A stretch of DNA of 64,000 nucleotides from an uncultured Roseovarius sp. (GTDB taxonomy: Bacteria; Pseudomonadota; Alphaproteobacteria; Rhodobacterales; Rhodobacteraceae). Location: positions 62,001 to 126,000 of the forward strand of contig NZ_CANLER010000001.1 of the NCBI RefSeq assembly GCF_947489715.1. The letters are read 5' to 3'. Shown one piece after another: positions 24,207-32,316 of this stretch. Position 1 is the first letter of the stretch; every line of letters begins with the position of its first letter. The notes beneath the pieces are model-generated. The model was not told the DNA's origin and ran no database searches. It was given only the letters and a program-made list of their open reading frames with translations. The position numbers were made by a program, and so were the translations under genes.

Positions 24207-26090
24207 ATGACCTTTGCCACGCAGGCAGATGTGCGCGCTATCGAAGATGAGATGCCATGGGACGCGCGCGAGCGCCCTGAAACGATCTATCAGATGTTGC
24301 GCCATACCGCGAAAACCTTTCCCGACCGACCCGCCATTTCTTATCAGTTGTTTTCCGGGCCTGACGACAAATCCCAGACCCTGAGCTGGCAGCAATTCCA
24401 CGATCAGGTGTGCCAGGCGGCGAACCTCTATCGCAGTTTACGGATCGGCGAAAAGGATGTGGTGGCGCTTGTGCTGCCCAATTGTCTTGAAACAGCGGTG
24501 GCCACAATCGGGGGTATGGTTGCGGGGGTCGTGAATCCGATAAACCCGCTGCTGGAGCCTGAACAGATTGGTGCCATCCTGCGGGAAACAAACGCAAAAG
24601 TGGTTGTAACGCTCAAGGCCTTTCCCAAGACCGACATTGCCCAGAAAACGGCCGAGGCCGTGCGTCATGCGCCCAATGTTCATACGGTGCTTGAGATTGA
24701 TCTGAACACCTATCTCAGCCCGCCCAAAAGCTGGATCGTGCCGCTGGTGCGCCCGAAAAATCCCAATAATCACCATGCCGATGTGCTGAATTTCAACAAG
24801 GAAATGGCCAAGCACAAGACCGCGCTGGAATTCGAAGATACCAGCGCAGATCGGGTGGCGGCCTATTTTCACACGGGCGGTACGACCGGCATGCCCAAAG
24901 TGGCGCAGCATCGCTATTCCGGCATGGTCTATAACGGCTGGCTGGGCCACAAGCTGCTCTTTGATGAGCATGACGTGATCATGTGCCCGCTACCTCTTTT
25001 CCATGTTTTTGCCTGTCACGTGATCCTGATGGCGATGATCAAATCGGGCGCGCATGTGGTCTTTCCCACACCCGCCGGGTTCCGTGGTGATGGCGTGTTC
25101 GACAATTTCTGGAAGCTGTGCGAGCGCTGGAAAATCAGCTTTGTCATCACTGTGCCGACCGCCACGGCCGCATTGATGCAGCGCAAGGTCGATGCCGACA
25201 TCTCGACCGTCAAGAACGCATTCTCAGGCTCGGCCCCGATGCCGATGGAGTTGTTCAAACGCTTCGAAAGCGCCACCGGCATGACCGTGATCGAAGGCTA
25301 TGGCCTGACCGAGGCGACCTGCCTTGTGTCGTGCAACCCACCGACCGGCGAAAAGAAAGTCGGGTCGGTCGGGGTGCCTTTGCCCTATACGGATGTAAAA
25401 ATTTTCAACAACACGCCTGATGGTCCGGTGGAATGCGCTTCGGACGAGGTGGGTGAGATTTGTATTGATAACCCAGGGGTTTACGCGGGTAACACCTATA
25501 CCGAGGCGGCCAAGAACCGGGATCTCTATCACAAGGAAACTTACCTGCGCACCGGTGATCTGGGCCGGATCGACCCGGATGGGTATCTGTGGATCACTGG
25601 CCGTGCCAAGGATCTGATCATTCGTGGCGGTCACAATATCGACCCGGCCGATATCGAAGAAGCGCTGATGGCGCATAAGGCGGTGGCGATGGCGGGCGCA
25701 ATCGGTCAGCCGGACTCCCACGCCGGTGAAATCCCCTGCGCCTATGTTGAACTGGTCGACGGGGCCAGTGTGACCGGAGAAGAACTGCGCGAGCATTGCA
25801 AGGTCCATGTTCACGAACGCGCTGCCATCCCTAAATACATAGAAGTATTGGATGAATTGCCGAAAACCGCTGTCGGCAAGGTCTTTAAACCGGATCTGCG
25901 CAAAAGGGCGATCACACGGATTTACAATGCCGATCTGGAAAAGGCCGGTGTGCCGGTGCGGGTCGTGCAGGTGGTCGACGACAAGAAACGCGGGCTGGTG
26001 GCGCAGCTGGAAAAGGTCGACGGTGTCGATGAGGCGAAACTGAGCGAAGTTCTGGGCAATTACACGCGCCCGTGGGAGTGGATGGAATAG
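24207..26090 (+). CDS. AMP-dependent acyl-CoA synthetase
   Basis: 627-residue adenylate-forming enzyme. The P-loop FHTGGTTGMPKVA is near residue 218, the A5-type motif EGYGLTEATC near 365, the A7/A8 hinge RTGDLGRIDPDGYLWITGRAKDLIIRGG near 450-477, and the catalytic lysine in LPKTAVGKVFK near 560. This is the fatty-acyl-CoA ligase class: carboxylate + ATP + CoA to acyl-CoA. Chain length cannot be predicted. The start at 24207 follows GGGAGGA; the in-frame TTG at 24192 would overlap that ribosome site. A cupin gene follows after 15 bases, suggesting co-transcription. Confidence 0.92.
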   Translation: MTFATQADVRAIEDEMPWDARERPETIYQMLRHTAKTFPDRPAISYQLFSGPDDKSQTLSWQQFHDQVCQAANLYRSLRIGEKDVVALVLPNCLETAVATIGGMVAGVVNPINPLLEPEQIGAILRETNAKVVVTLKAFPKTDIAQKTAEAVRHAPNVHTVLEIDLNTYLSPPKSWIVPLVRPKNPNNHHADVLNFNKEMAKHKTALEFEDTSADRVAAYFHTGGTTGMPKVAQHRYSGMVYNGWLGHKLLFDEHDVIMCPLPLFHVFACHVILMAMIKSGAHVVFPTPAGFRGDGVFDNFWKLCERWKISFVITVPTATAALMQRKVDADISTVKNAFSGSAPMPMELFKRFESATGMTVIEGYGLTEATCLVSCNPPTGEKKVGSVGVPLPYTDVKIFNNTPDGPVECASDEVGEICIDNPGVYAGNTYTEAAKNRDLYHKETYLRTGDLGRIDPDGYLWITGRAKDLIIRGGHNIDPADIEEALMAHKAVAMAGAIGQPDSHAGEIPCAYVELVDGASVTGEELREHCKVHVHERAAIPKYIEVLDELPKTAVGKVFKPDLRKRAITRIYNADLEKAGVPVRVVQVVDDKKRGLVAQLEKVDGVDEAKLSEVLGNYTRPWEWME

Positions 26091-26105
26091 GCGGAGGGAC
26101 CTAGA

Positions 26106-26462
26106 ATGGAAGACAGGGATTTCAGGCTGGCCTCGCACCCGGCTACGATGGTGCCATCGCACCTGACGCCTGCCGAGACGTTTACCACCGATGACCGGAC
26201 CGAGACCATTCATTCCGCCTTTGAAACAGAAGACGAAAGCATCTTGTCGGGTGTGTGGGAATGCGCGCCCTGCCGCGAGGAGATCGACGCCTATCCGGTG
26301 CATGAGATGATGACGGTCGTGTCAGGGTCGCTGACGCTGACCCATGCCGATGGACGGGCCGAGACCTTCACGGCGGGCGATACATTTTTCATCGCCAAGG
26401 GCAGTAAACTGACCTGGGAAATCACCGAGACCCTGCGCAAATTCTACATGATCGCCGAATAG
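26106..26462 (+). CDS. Cupin-fold protein (DUF861-like)
   Basis: 118-residue single-domain cupin. The second cupin motif region reads VHEMMTVVSGSLTLTHADGRAETFTAGDTFFIAKG, and ILSGVWECAPCREEIDAYP resembles the DUF861/EutQ-like subgroup, which often binds no strong metal triad; here only one histidine (VHEMM) is in place. Function unknown; such proteins sit next to catabolic enzymes. GGCGGAGG precedes the ATG, and the gene follows the acyl-CoA synthetase by 15 bases. The 374-base gap after it holds the second iteron-like element. Confidence 0.85.
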   Translation: MEDRDFRLASHPATMVPSHLTPAETFTTDDRTETIHSAFETEDESILSGVWECAPCREEIDAYPVHEMMTVVSGSLTLTHADGRAETFTAGDTFFIAKGSKLTWEITETLRKFYMIAE

Positions 26463-26537
26463 GGAGCCCAGCGATCTGCCCGCGTCAGGCAGCGTGATTT
26501 TTCCGCGTTAAAATTTCGCCGTGTTGGAAAACCAGAG

Positions 26538-26658
26538 AGAATCGGGTTAACACGCTGAAAACGCAGGAAATCCCATGTCGGTATAACGTCGGTATTTTGT
26601 CGGTATTGCGTCGGTGCGATTTTCGGTATCCGGCGGGCTTAACAGATCGTACGGTCAC
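26538..26658 (-). repeat. 121-bp iteron-like intergenic element, copy 2
   Basis: Inverse-orientation copy of 6609-6729 with the same length and ungapped alignment. GTCGGT repeats start at 26577, 26588, 26599 and 26610, with a fifth degenerate unit at 26622, so the 11-11-11-12 spacing is preserved exactly. Differences cluster outside the repeats. The remaining sequence in 26463-26836 shows nothing else beyond the ribosome site of the next gene. Confidence 0.9.
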
Positions 26659-26836
26659 GAATTGCCAAAAAGTGGACGAAGCGGGCCTCTCAAATCTCTT
26701 CTTCACCCACCGGGCCCGCCCTTGTCCCTTTGCCTCACCTGATGCAAACTTGTGCGCGGAGGAGGAGTTTCTGTTTCACCGCAGGGTCTGCTGTCAAAAG
26801 GACCAGCGCGGTGCCATGTTTTGGGAGGAGTGAATC

Positions 26837-27655
26837 ATGACATCCAAGACCGCAGGTTCCACACCACCGGGCAATCTGACCCCGCAGCAGAAGGGCCGCC
26901 CCACAGTCAACAAGGTGACGGCGGATGATATCACCGAGTCGCTGAAGGCCGGGTTTTCCGACTTTCTGGCGCGGCCCGTCATGAGCGGCTTTTTCGGCCT
27001 GTTCTATGCGGTGTTCGGAATCCTGATTGTTTGGTGCCTGTTCTGGCTCGGCAAGGTCTGGATGGTCATTCCCGCAGCCATAGGCTTTCCGCTGGTCGCA
27101 CCCTTTGCTGCCGCCGGGCTTTATGAGATGTCCCGCCGGTTGCAGAAGGGAGAGAGCTTTGGCTGGTCCGAAATCCTCACTGTCATGGCCAATCAACGCA
27201 AGCGCGAAATGGGCTGGATGGCCTTTGTCACACTGTTCATTCTATGGGTGTGGTTTTACCAGTTTCGGACCTTGCTGGTGATCATCCTGCAAGATTCATC
27301 CTTTTCGGATCTGGATGGGTTTATCAACACCGTATTCTTCACACCCGAAGGCTGGACCTTCCTTGCCATTGGCACCTGCGTCGGCGCATTTCTGTCGGCT
27401 GCCCTTTTTTCGGTGACCGTCGTCGCCATGCCCTTGCTGCTCGACCGGGAAATCGATTTCATTTCTGCAATGTTGACGTCCATTCGCGTCGTTCAGGAAA
27501 ACCCCGTGGTCATGCTCGTCTGGGCGGTGATTATCATTGTCACCATGCTGTTGTCGCTGGTTCCAGCATTTCTGGGCCTGATTTTCACACTGCCGATCCT
27601 TGGCCACACCACATGGCACCTTTATCGGCGGGCCGTGTCCCCGGCGGAGGGGTGA
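26837..27655 (+). CDS. DUF2189 family integral membrane protein
   Basis: 272-residue inner-membrane protein with about six hydrophobic segments: roughly residues 48-72, 76-92, 118-140, 165-195, 225-250. The pattern ITESLKAGFSDFLARPVMSGFFGLFYAVFG at the N-side and LPILGHTTWHLYRRAV at the end is characteristic of the DUF2189 family of Rhodobacterales, whose role is not established; some members are linked to cytochrome oxidase regions, but no oxidase genes are here. GGGAGGAG lies just before the ATG. No partner gene is adjacent; the following 273 bases separate it from leuA, which is convergent. Confidence 0.88.
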   Translation: MTSKTAGSTPPGNLTPQQKGRPTVNKVTADDITESLKAGFSDFLARPVMSGFFGLFYAVFGILIVWCLFWLGKVWMVIPAAIGFPLVAPFAAAGLYEMSRRLQKGESFGWSEILTVMANQRKREMGWMAFVTLFILWVWFYQFRTLLVIILQDSSFSDLDGFINTVFFTPEGWTFLAIGTCVGAFLSAALFSVTVVAMPLLLDREIDFISAMLTSIRVVQENPVVMLVWAVIIIVTMLLSLVPAFLGLIFTLPILGHTTWHLYRRAVSPAEG

Positions 27656-27862
27656 TCCTCGATAGGTTTGGGCGGAGGATTCTCCCAACCGCAAAACGCG
27701 CTTTGCTTACTTGCCGAAGATTTGCGAAATCTGCTGTAGGCACAAAGTCATCATTCGACCTATAGGACTTTGCTGGGAAAACGGCCTTACGCCGCTCTAT
27801 CGCGCGATGACTTGCCCGACACCTTGAAAGAGGGCGGGTGCCTGATGGGCTGGGCCTTGGCA

Positions 27863-27894
27863 CGGCCCCGGATCGTGGTTGGTGTCCGGGGCCG
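27863..27894 (-). terminator. Strong hairpin downstream of leuA
   Basis: CGGCCCCGGA and TCCGGGGCCG form a perfect 10-bp stem around a 12-base loop, 35 bases after the leuA stop on the minus strand. There is no T-run, so it is an RNA-stabilising stem or a factor-assisted terminator. Confidence 0.55.
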
Positions 27895-27928
27895 CGATAT
27901 TCTAGGGGTGCTCAGGCGTGCTGCCCGG

Positions 27929-29494
27929 TTACGAGACGTCCTTGTAGCTGATCTCTTTCTCGTCCTGACCGACTTTGCCGCGCCGTACCAACAGGCGATT
28001 GAGCGCATTCACATAGGCCTTGGCCGAAGCGACGACCGTATCGGTATCGGCGGATTGGCCGGTGGCGATGTTGCCGTCTTCTTCCAGCCGGACCGAGACG
28101 GTCGCCTGCGCATCGGTACCTTCGGTCACCGCGTGCACCTGATAAAGTGACAGCCGTGCGGTGTTGGGATGCAATTCGCGCACCGCCTTGAAGGTCGCAT
28201 CCACCGGGCCATCACCGGATTGGGTGGCGGTTTTTTCGATCCCGTCGATGGTCATGAGCAGTTCGGCATCCGCCGGGCCACCGGTGCCGCAGGCGACGCG
28301 CAGGGATTTGATCACAAGCCGGTCATTGGCGGCATCTTCCCCGGCGCTGACCAGCGCGATCAGGTCGTCGTCATAGACTTCCTTCTTGCGGTCGGCCAGT
28401 TCCTTGAACCGGACAAAGACGTCATTGAGCTGATTATCGGCCAATTCATAGCCCAAATCCTTGAGCTTGGAGCGCAACGCGGCGCGGCCCGAATGCTTGC
28501 CCATGACGATATTGGTCTCGCTCAGGCCGACATCCTCGGGGCGCATGATTTCGAACGTTTCGGCGTTTTTCAGCATGCCGTCCTGGTGGATGCCGCTTTC
28601 ATGGGCAAAGGCGTTCTTGCCAACAATGGCCTTGTTGGGCTGCACCTGAAAGCCGCTGACAGTCGACACCCGGCGCGAGAGCGCCATGATCTTTGTCGTG
28701 TCGATACCGGTTTGGAAGGGCATGATGTCGCCGCGGACTTTCATCGCCATCACCACTTCTTCCAGTGCAGTGTTGCCGGCGCGTTCGCCAAGACCGTTGA
28801 TGGTGCATTCGATCTGACGCGCGCCGCCTGCGACGGCGGCCAGTGCGTTGGCGGTGGCCATCCCGAGGTCGTTATGACAGTGGGTGGCAAAGACCACGTC
28901 ACCGGCGCCCGGCACCTCGGCAATCAGTCGTTCGATCAGGTCGGCGGATTCAACCGGCGCGGTATAGCCCACGGTATCGGGGATGTTGATCGTGGTGGCG
29001 CCCGCCTTGATCGCGATTTCAACGACGCGGCAAAGGTAATCCCATTCCGTCCGCGTGGCATCCATCGGCGACCATTGCACATTGTCACAAAGGTTGCGCG
29101 CATGGGTCACGGTTTCATGGATGCGATCAGCCATTTCGTCCTGCGTGAGGTTGGGAATGGCGCGGTGCAGCGGCGAGGTGCCGATGAAAGTATGGATGCG
29201 CGGGCGGGTGGCGTGTTGCACGGCCTCCCAACAGCGGTCGATATCCTTGAAATTGGCGCGTGCCAGTCCGCAGATCACTGCATCTTTGGCATTCTTTGCG
29301 ATCTCGGTCACGGCGTTGAAATCACCCTCTGAGGCGATGGGAAAACCGGCCTCGATGATATCCACGCCCATATCGTCAAGCATCCCGGCGATTTCCAGCT
29401 TTTCGTCATGGGTCATGGTCGCGCCGGGGGATTGTTCGCCGTCGCGCAAGGTGGTGTCAAAGATGACCACGCGGTCTTTGGAGTTCTCGGTCAT
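27929..29494 (-). CDS. leuA: 2-isopropylmalate synthase
   Basis: 521-residue long-form LeuA, which condenses acetyl-CoA with 2-oxoisovalerate as the first committed step of leucine synthesis. The catalytic barrel begins with IFDTTLRDGEQSPG near residues 11-24; the metal ligands are in FATHCHNDLGMA near 205; the linker leads to a C-terminal allosteric domain (about 390-500) with GTGGPADAELLMTIDG, so leucine feedback inhibition is expected. Length is normal. It follows a cupin gene by 14 bases on the same strand, and a strong hairpin lies after its stop. Confidence 0.96.
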   Translation of the reverse strand: MTENSKDRVVIFDTTLRDGEQSPGATMTHDEKLEIAGMLDDMGVDIIEAGFPIASEGDFNAVTEIAKNAKDAVICGLARANFKDIDRCWEAVQHATRPRIHTFIGTSPLHRAIPNLTQDEMADRIHETVTHARNLCDNVQWSPMDATRTEWDYLCRVVEIAIKAGATTINIPDTVGYTAPVESADLIERLIAEVPGAGDVVFATHCHNDLGMATANALAAVAGGARQIECTINGLGERAGNTALEEVVMAMKVRGDIMPFQTGIDTTKIMALSRRVSTVSGFQVQPNKAIVGKNAFAHESGIHQDGMLKNAETFEIMRPEDVGLSETNIVMGKHSGRAALRSKLKDLGYELADNQLNDVFVRFKELADRKKEVYDDDLIALVSAGEDAANDRLVIKSLRVACGTGGPADAELLMTIDGIEKTATQSGDGPVDATFKAVRELHPNTARLSLYQVHAVTEGTDAQATVSVRLEEDGNIATGQSADTDTVVASAKAYVNALNRLLVRRGKVGQDEKEISYKDVS

Positions 29495-29508
29495 GTTTCT
29501 TGTCCCGG

Positions 29509-29865
29509 TTAAATATGTTGTTTGGCGGCGGCGGGCATGCCGCTATCGCCCGTGTTCGGTTCGCCTGCGGGCTCGATCAGAAGCACCTTGGCCTCGGTCT
29601 CGGCGCGGGGACGGTGTACGATACCCTTGGGCACGACGCAAAGTTCGCCTGGCCCCATCGTGACGCTTGCGCCGCCCTCCTGGTCAAGGGTGACAGCGCC
29701 GTCAAGGATCAGGAAGAAATCATCCGTATCGTCGTGTTTGTGAAAGGGAAATTCGCCCTGGAATTTGACCACCATCACGTCATTGCCGTTATAGGAGGCG
29801 ACAACCTTGGGATCCCAGTGCGTATCGAAGAGGGCCAGCTTTTCGGCCAGATTTACCTTGTTCAT
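29509..29865 (-). CDS. Small metal-binding cupin protein
   Basis: 118-residue single-domain cupin of the mannose-6-phosphate-isomerase-like type. The first motif KFQGEFPFHKHDDTDDFF provides the two histidines and glutamate-equivalent, and the second motif VVPKGIVHRP the third histidine, so a metal site is intact. The frame extends to 29904, but TAGGAC gives better spacing to the ATG at 29865, and relatives start with the NKVNLAEKLALF segment. Function unknown. It is directly upstream of leuA (14-base gap) and probably co-transcribed with it. Confidence 0.85.
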   Translation of the reverse strand: MNKVNLAEKLALFDTHWDPKVVASYNGNDVMVVKFQGEFPFHKHDDTDDFFLILDGAVTLDQEGGASVTMGPGELCVVPKGIVHRPRAETEAKVLLIEPAGEPNTGDSGMPAAAKQHI

Positions 29866-29914
29866 ATCCATTGTCCTAAGCTTGGGTGATACGGCGCGCC
29901 ACACAATCCATCCC

Positions 29915-29945
29915 CTGAGCGCAGGCGCCGTTCAGGCGCGCTCAG
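29915..29945 (-). other. Hairpin at the 3' end of the small ORF upstream of the cupin gene
   Basis: CTGAGCG and CGCTCAG form a 7-bp stem around a 17-base G+C-rich loop that itself can pair. It overlaps the last codon of the 47-residue ORF at 29942-30085 and could separate its transcript from the cupin-leuA unit. Confidence 0.4.
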
Positions 29946-30085
29946 AGGCGGCTTAGGAGTAGCAGGGCAGCACCAAGCGCGCCGGAAATGCGGCGTGCGG
30001 TGATGGTGATATGCCCTTTGGTCATCATGGCGGACATGATAAGCCCGGTTGCCGGGAAATAAAAGAGCGTTTTGATGTTGATCAT
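29942..30085 (-). CDS. Possible 47-residue small membrane protein
   Basis: A 47-codon frame starting with MINIKTLFYFPATGLIM and ending LGAALLLLSRL. It has a central hydrophobic stretch with a GAL-rich C-terminus, which could span or lie on the membrane. GAAGGG lies eight bases before the ATG. It fills the gap between the cupin gene and the divergent SDR gene. The amino-acid composition (few prolines/arginines compared with shadow frames in this genome) speaks for a real gene, but conservation could not be checked and no family is recognised. Confidence 0.45.
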   Translation of the reverse strand: MINIKTLFYFPATGLIMSAMMTKGHITITARRISGALGAALLLLSRL

Positions 30086-30112
30086 GACAGCAACCCTTCT
30101 AGGTCGGAATTC

Positions 30113-30778
30113 ATGGAAAAGGCATTAATCATCGGCGCCTCGGGCGGGATCGGATCGGCCATCGCTGCGGCGCTGAAGGCGCGCGGTGTGGCGGTAACAG
30201 AGCTGTCGCGGCGTGGTGACGGATTGGATGTGACCGACGAGACGTCGGTCGCGGCCGCATTGGGCGGGCTTGCGGGGCCGTATGATCTGATCTTTGTGGC
30301 GTCCGGCGCGCTTGAGATCGACGGTGCTGCGCCAGAGAAGACATTGCAATCGGTGACAGCGCAGGCCATGGCCGATCAGTTCGCGGTCAATTGCATCGGG
30401 CCATCATTGGTACTGAAACACGGCATGCACCTTCTGCCGCGCAAGGGCAGGGCGGTCTTTGCCGCGCTCTCCGCGAGAGTGGGATCAATCGGGGATAACC
30501 GGTTAGGGGGCTGGTATTCCTACCGCACCGCCAAGGCCGCGCTGAACCAGATGATCCATACGGCGGCGATCGAGCTTGGGCGCAGCCACAAGGACGCGAT
30601 CTGTGTCTGCCTGCACCCCGGCACGGTCGCCACCGATTTCACCGCCAAATATGCCGGTCGCCACAAGACTGTCCCGCCCGCGGAGGCCGCCCAGAACCTG
30701 TTGGCGGTGATTGACGGGCTGGGCACCGGGGATACCGGTCAATTCTTTGATTGGGCGGGCAAACCGGTCACATGGTGA
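30113..30778 (+). CDS. Short-chain dehydrogenase/reductase (CsgA-like)
   Basis: 221-residue SDR enzyme. The NAD(P)-binding motif GASGGIGSA is near residues 8-16, a serine near 120 (FAALSARVGSI), and the active-site YRTAKAALN with the Tyr-x-x-x-Lys pair near 140. The compact length and LGRSHKDAICVCLHPGTVATDF segment resemble C-factor/CsgA-type SDRs found next to photolyases. The substrate is unknown. The frame is open from 30011, but the Rossmann strand begins correctly at ATG 30113; the ribosome site is weak. Its last seven bases overlap the photolyase start, so the two are coupled. Confidence 0.88.
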   Translation: MEKALIIGASGGIGSAIAAALKARGVAVTELSRRGDGLDVTDETSVAAALGGLAGPYDLIFVASGALEIDGAAPEKTLQSVTAQAMADQFAVNCIGPSLVLKHGMHLLPRKGRAVFAALSARVGSIGDNRLGGWYSYRTAKAALNQMIHTAAIELGRSHKDAICVCLHPGTVATDFTAKYAGRHKTVPPAEAAQNLLAVIDGLGTGDTGQFFDWAGKPVTW

Positions 30779-32301
30779 AGCGGCTTGTTCTGGTTCTTGG
30801 GGATCAACTGAGTACCGGGCTGTCGGCGCTGCGCGCCGCTGAGCCCGACACGGATCTGGTGGTGATGGCCGAGGTGGCGGATGAGACGTCCTATGTGCCG
30901 CATCATCCCAAGAAGATCGCGCTGGTCCTATCGGCGATGCGCCATTTTGCCGAAGAGTTGCGGCAGGATGGCTGGCAGGTGGCCTATACCAGACTGGACG
31001 ATCCTGATGCCTCGAAATCCATCGTGGGGGAGTTGATGCGCCGGGGGCAGGAACACGGCACGACCTGGGTCATTGCCACGCGCCCCGGTGAATGGCGGCT
31101 GAATGAGGCGTTGGAAAACGCGCCGCTGACGGTGACGGTGCTGCCGGATGATCGGTTTATCGCCACGCTGAACGAGTTTTCAGCCTGGGCCGAGGGGCGC
31201 AAAGAGCTACGGATGGAGTATTTCTATCGCGATATGCGGCGCAAGACCGGGTTGATGATGGAGGGTGACAAGCCAGCGGGGGAAAAGTGGAACTACGACC
31301 ACGAGAACCGAAAACCCGCAAAGGCCGACATGCTGCGATCTGCACCGATGCAGTTCACGCCGGACGAGATCACCGAAGAGGTGCTGGCCCTGGTCGACGC
31401 CCGGTTCGGAGAGAGCTTTGGCGCGCTGCGCCCGTTCTGGTTTGCGGTGACACGTACGCAGGCGCTGCGGGCGCTGGATCACTTTGCCAAGAACCTGCTG
31501 GACGGGTTTGGTGATACCCAGGATGCGATGTTGCAAGACGATCGTTTCCTGCATCATTCAGTGTTGTCGCCTTACCTCAACCTCGGATTGCTGGGGCCGC
31601 TGGAAATATGTCAGCGGGTGGAGGAAGAATGGCGGGCGGGCAGGGTGCCGATCAATGCGGCGGAGGGGTATATCCGGCAGATCATCGGCTGGCGTGAATA
31701 TGTGCGGGGGCTCTATTTTCACGAAGGGCCGGATTATACGGACCGCAATGTTCTGGGCCATACCCGCGATTTGCCGTGGATGTATTGGGGGGGTGAGACA
31801 GGTATGAACTGTATCTCTCATGCGGTTGCCCAGACCCGGGACGAGGCCTATGCTCACCACATCCAGCGGCTGATGGTGACGGGGAATTTCGCCCTGTTGG
31901 CGGGGATTGATCCGGGCCAGGTGCATGAATGGTATCTGGCGGTCTATGCGGATGCGTTCGAGTGGGTCGAGGCCCCCAATACGGTCGGGATGAGCCAGTT
32001 CGCCGACGGCGGCATCATCGCCTCGAAACCTTACGTAAGCTCGGGCAATTACATCAACAAGATGTCGGATTACTGCGGTGGATGCGCCTATTCGGTCAAG
32101 GAAAAAACCGGCAAGACCGCGTGCCCGTTCAACCTGTTATATTGGCATTTTCTGGATCGTCATCGTGACCGGTTCGGAAAGAACCCCCGGATGGGCAACA
32201 TGTACCGCACCTGGGATCGCATGGATGAAGATCGCCGCAACACCGTGCTAAAGGACGCCGAGGCGTTTCTGGCCCGGCTGGATGCGGATGAGCCTGTCTG
32301 A
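30772..32301 (+). CDS. FeS-containing bacterial cryptochrome/photolyase (PhrB/CryB-like)
   Basis: 509-residue flavoprotein of the FeS-BCP group, to which Agrobacterium PhrB and Rhodobacter CryB belong; PhrB repairs (6-4) photoproducts with light. The N-terminal antenna domain starts LVLVLGDQLSTGLSAL. The four cluster cysteines are present: one in GMNCISHA near residue 345, then YCGGC near 432-435 and TACPFN near 447. The FAD domain contains GYIRQIIGWREYVRG and the NTVGMSQFADGG segment. Start ATG 30772 lies within the end of the SDR gene. It is convergent with the MORN-protein gene, 15 bases between stops. Confidence 0.93.
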   Translation: MVKRLVLVLGDQLSTGLSALRAAEPDTDLVVMAEVADETSYVPHHPKKIALVLSAMRHFAEELRQDGWQVAYTRLDDPDASKSIVGELMRRGQEHGTTWVIATRPGEWRLNEALENAPLTVTVLPDDRFIATLNEFSAWAEGRKELRMEYFYRDMRRKTGLMMEGDKPAGEKWNYDHENRKPAKADMLRSAPMQFTPDEITEEVLALVDARFGESFGALRPFWFAVTRTQALRALDHFAKNLLDGFGDTQDAMLQDDRFLHHSVLSPYLNLGLLGPLEICQRVEEEWRAGRVPINAAEGYIRQIIGWREYVRGLYFHEGPDYTDRNVLGHTRDLPWMYWGGETGMNCISHAVAQTRDEAYAHHIQRLMVTGNFALLAGIDPGQVHEWYLAVYADAFEWVEAPNTVGMSQFADGGIIASKPYVSSGNYINKMSDYCGGCAYSVKEKTGKTACPFNLLYWHFLDRHRDRFGKNPRMGNMYRTWDRMDEDRRNTVLKDAEAFLARLDADEPV

Positions 32302-32316
32302 GCCACGCAGGATTTG

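Noticed and set aside
26816..26833. Five-codon upstream ORF before the DUF2189 gene
   Set aside because: It ends inside the ribosome site region and is likely a chance ATG; no leader-peptide features.
28169..29332. 387-codon open frame opposite leuA
   Set aside because: Antisense shadow of leuA with no recognisable domain; leuA motifs on the other strand are complete.
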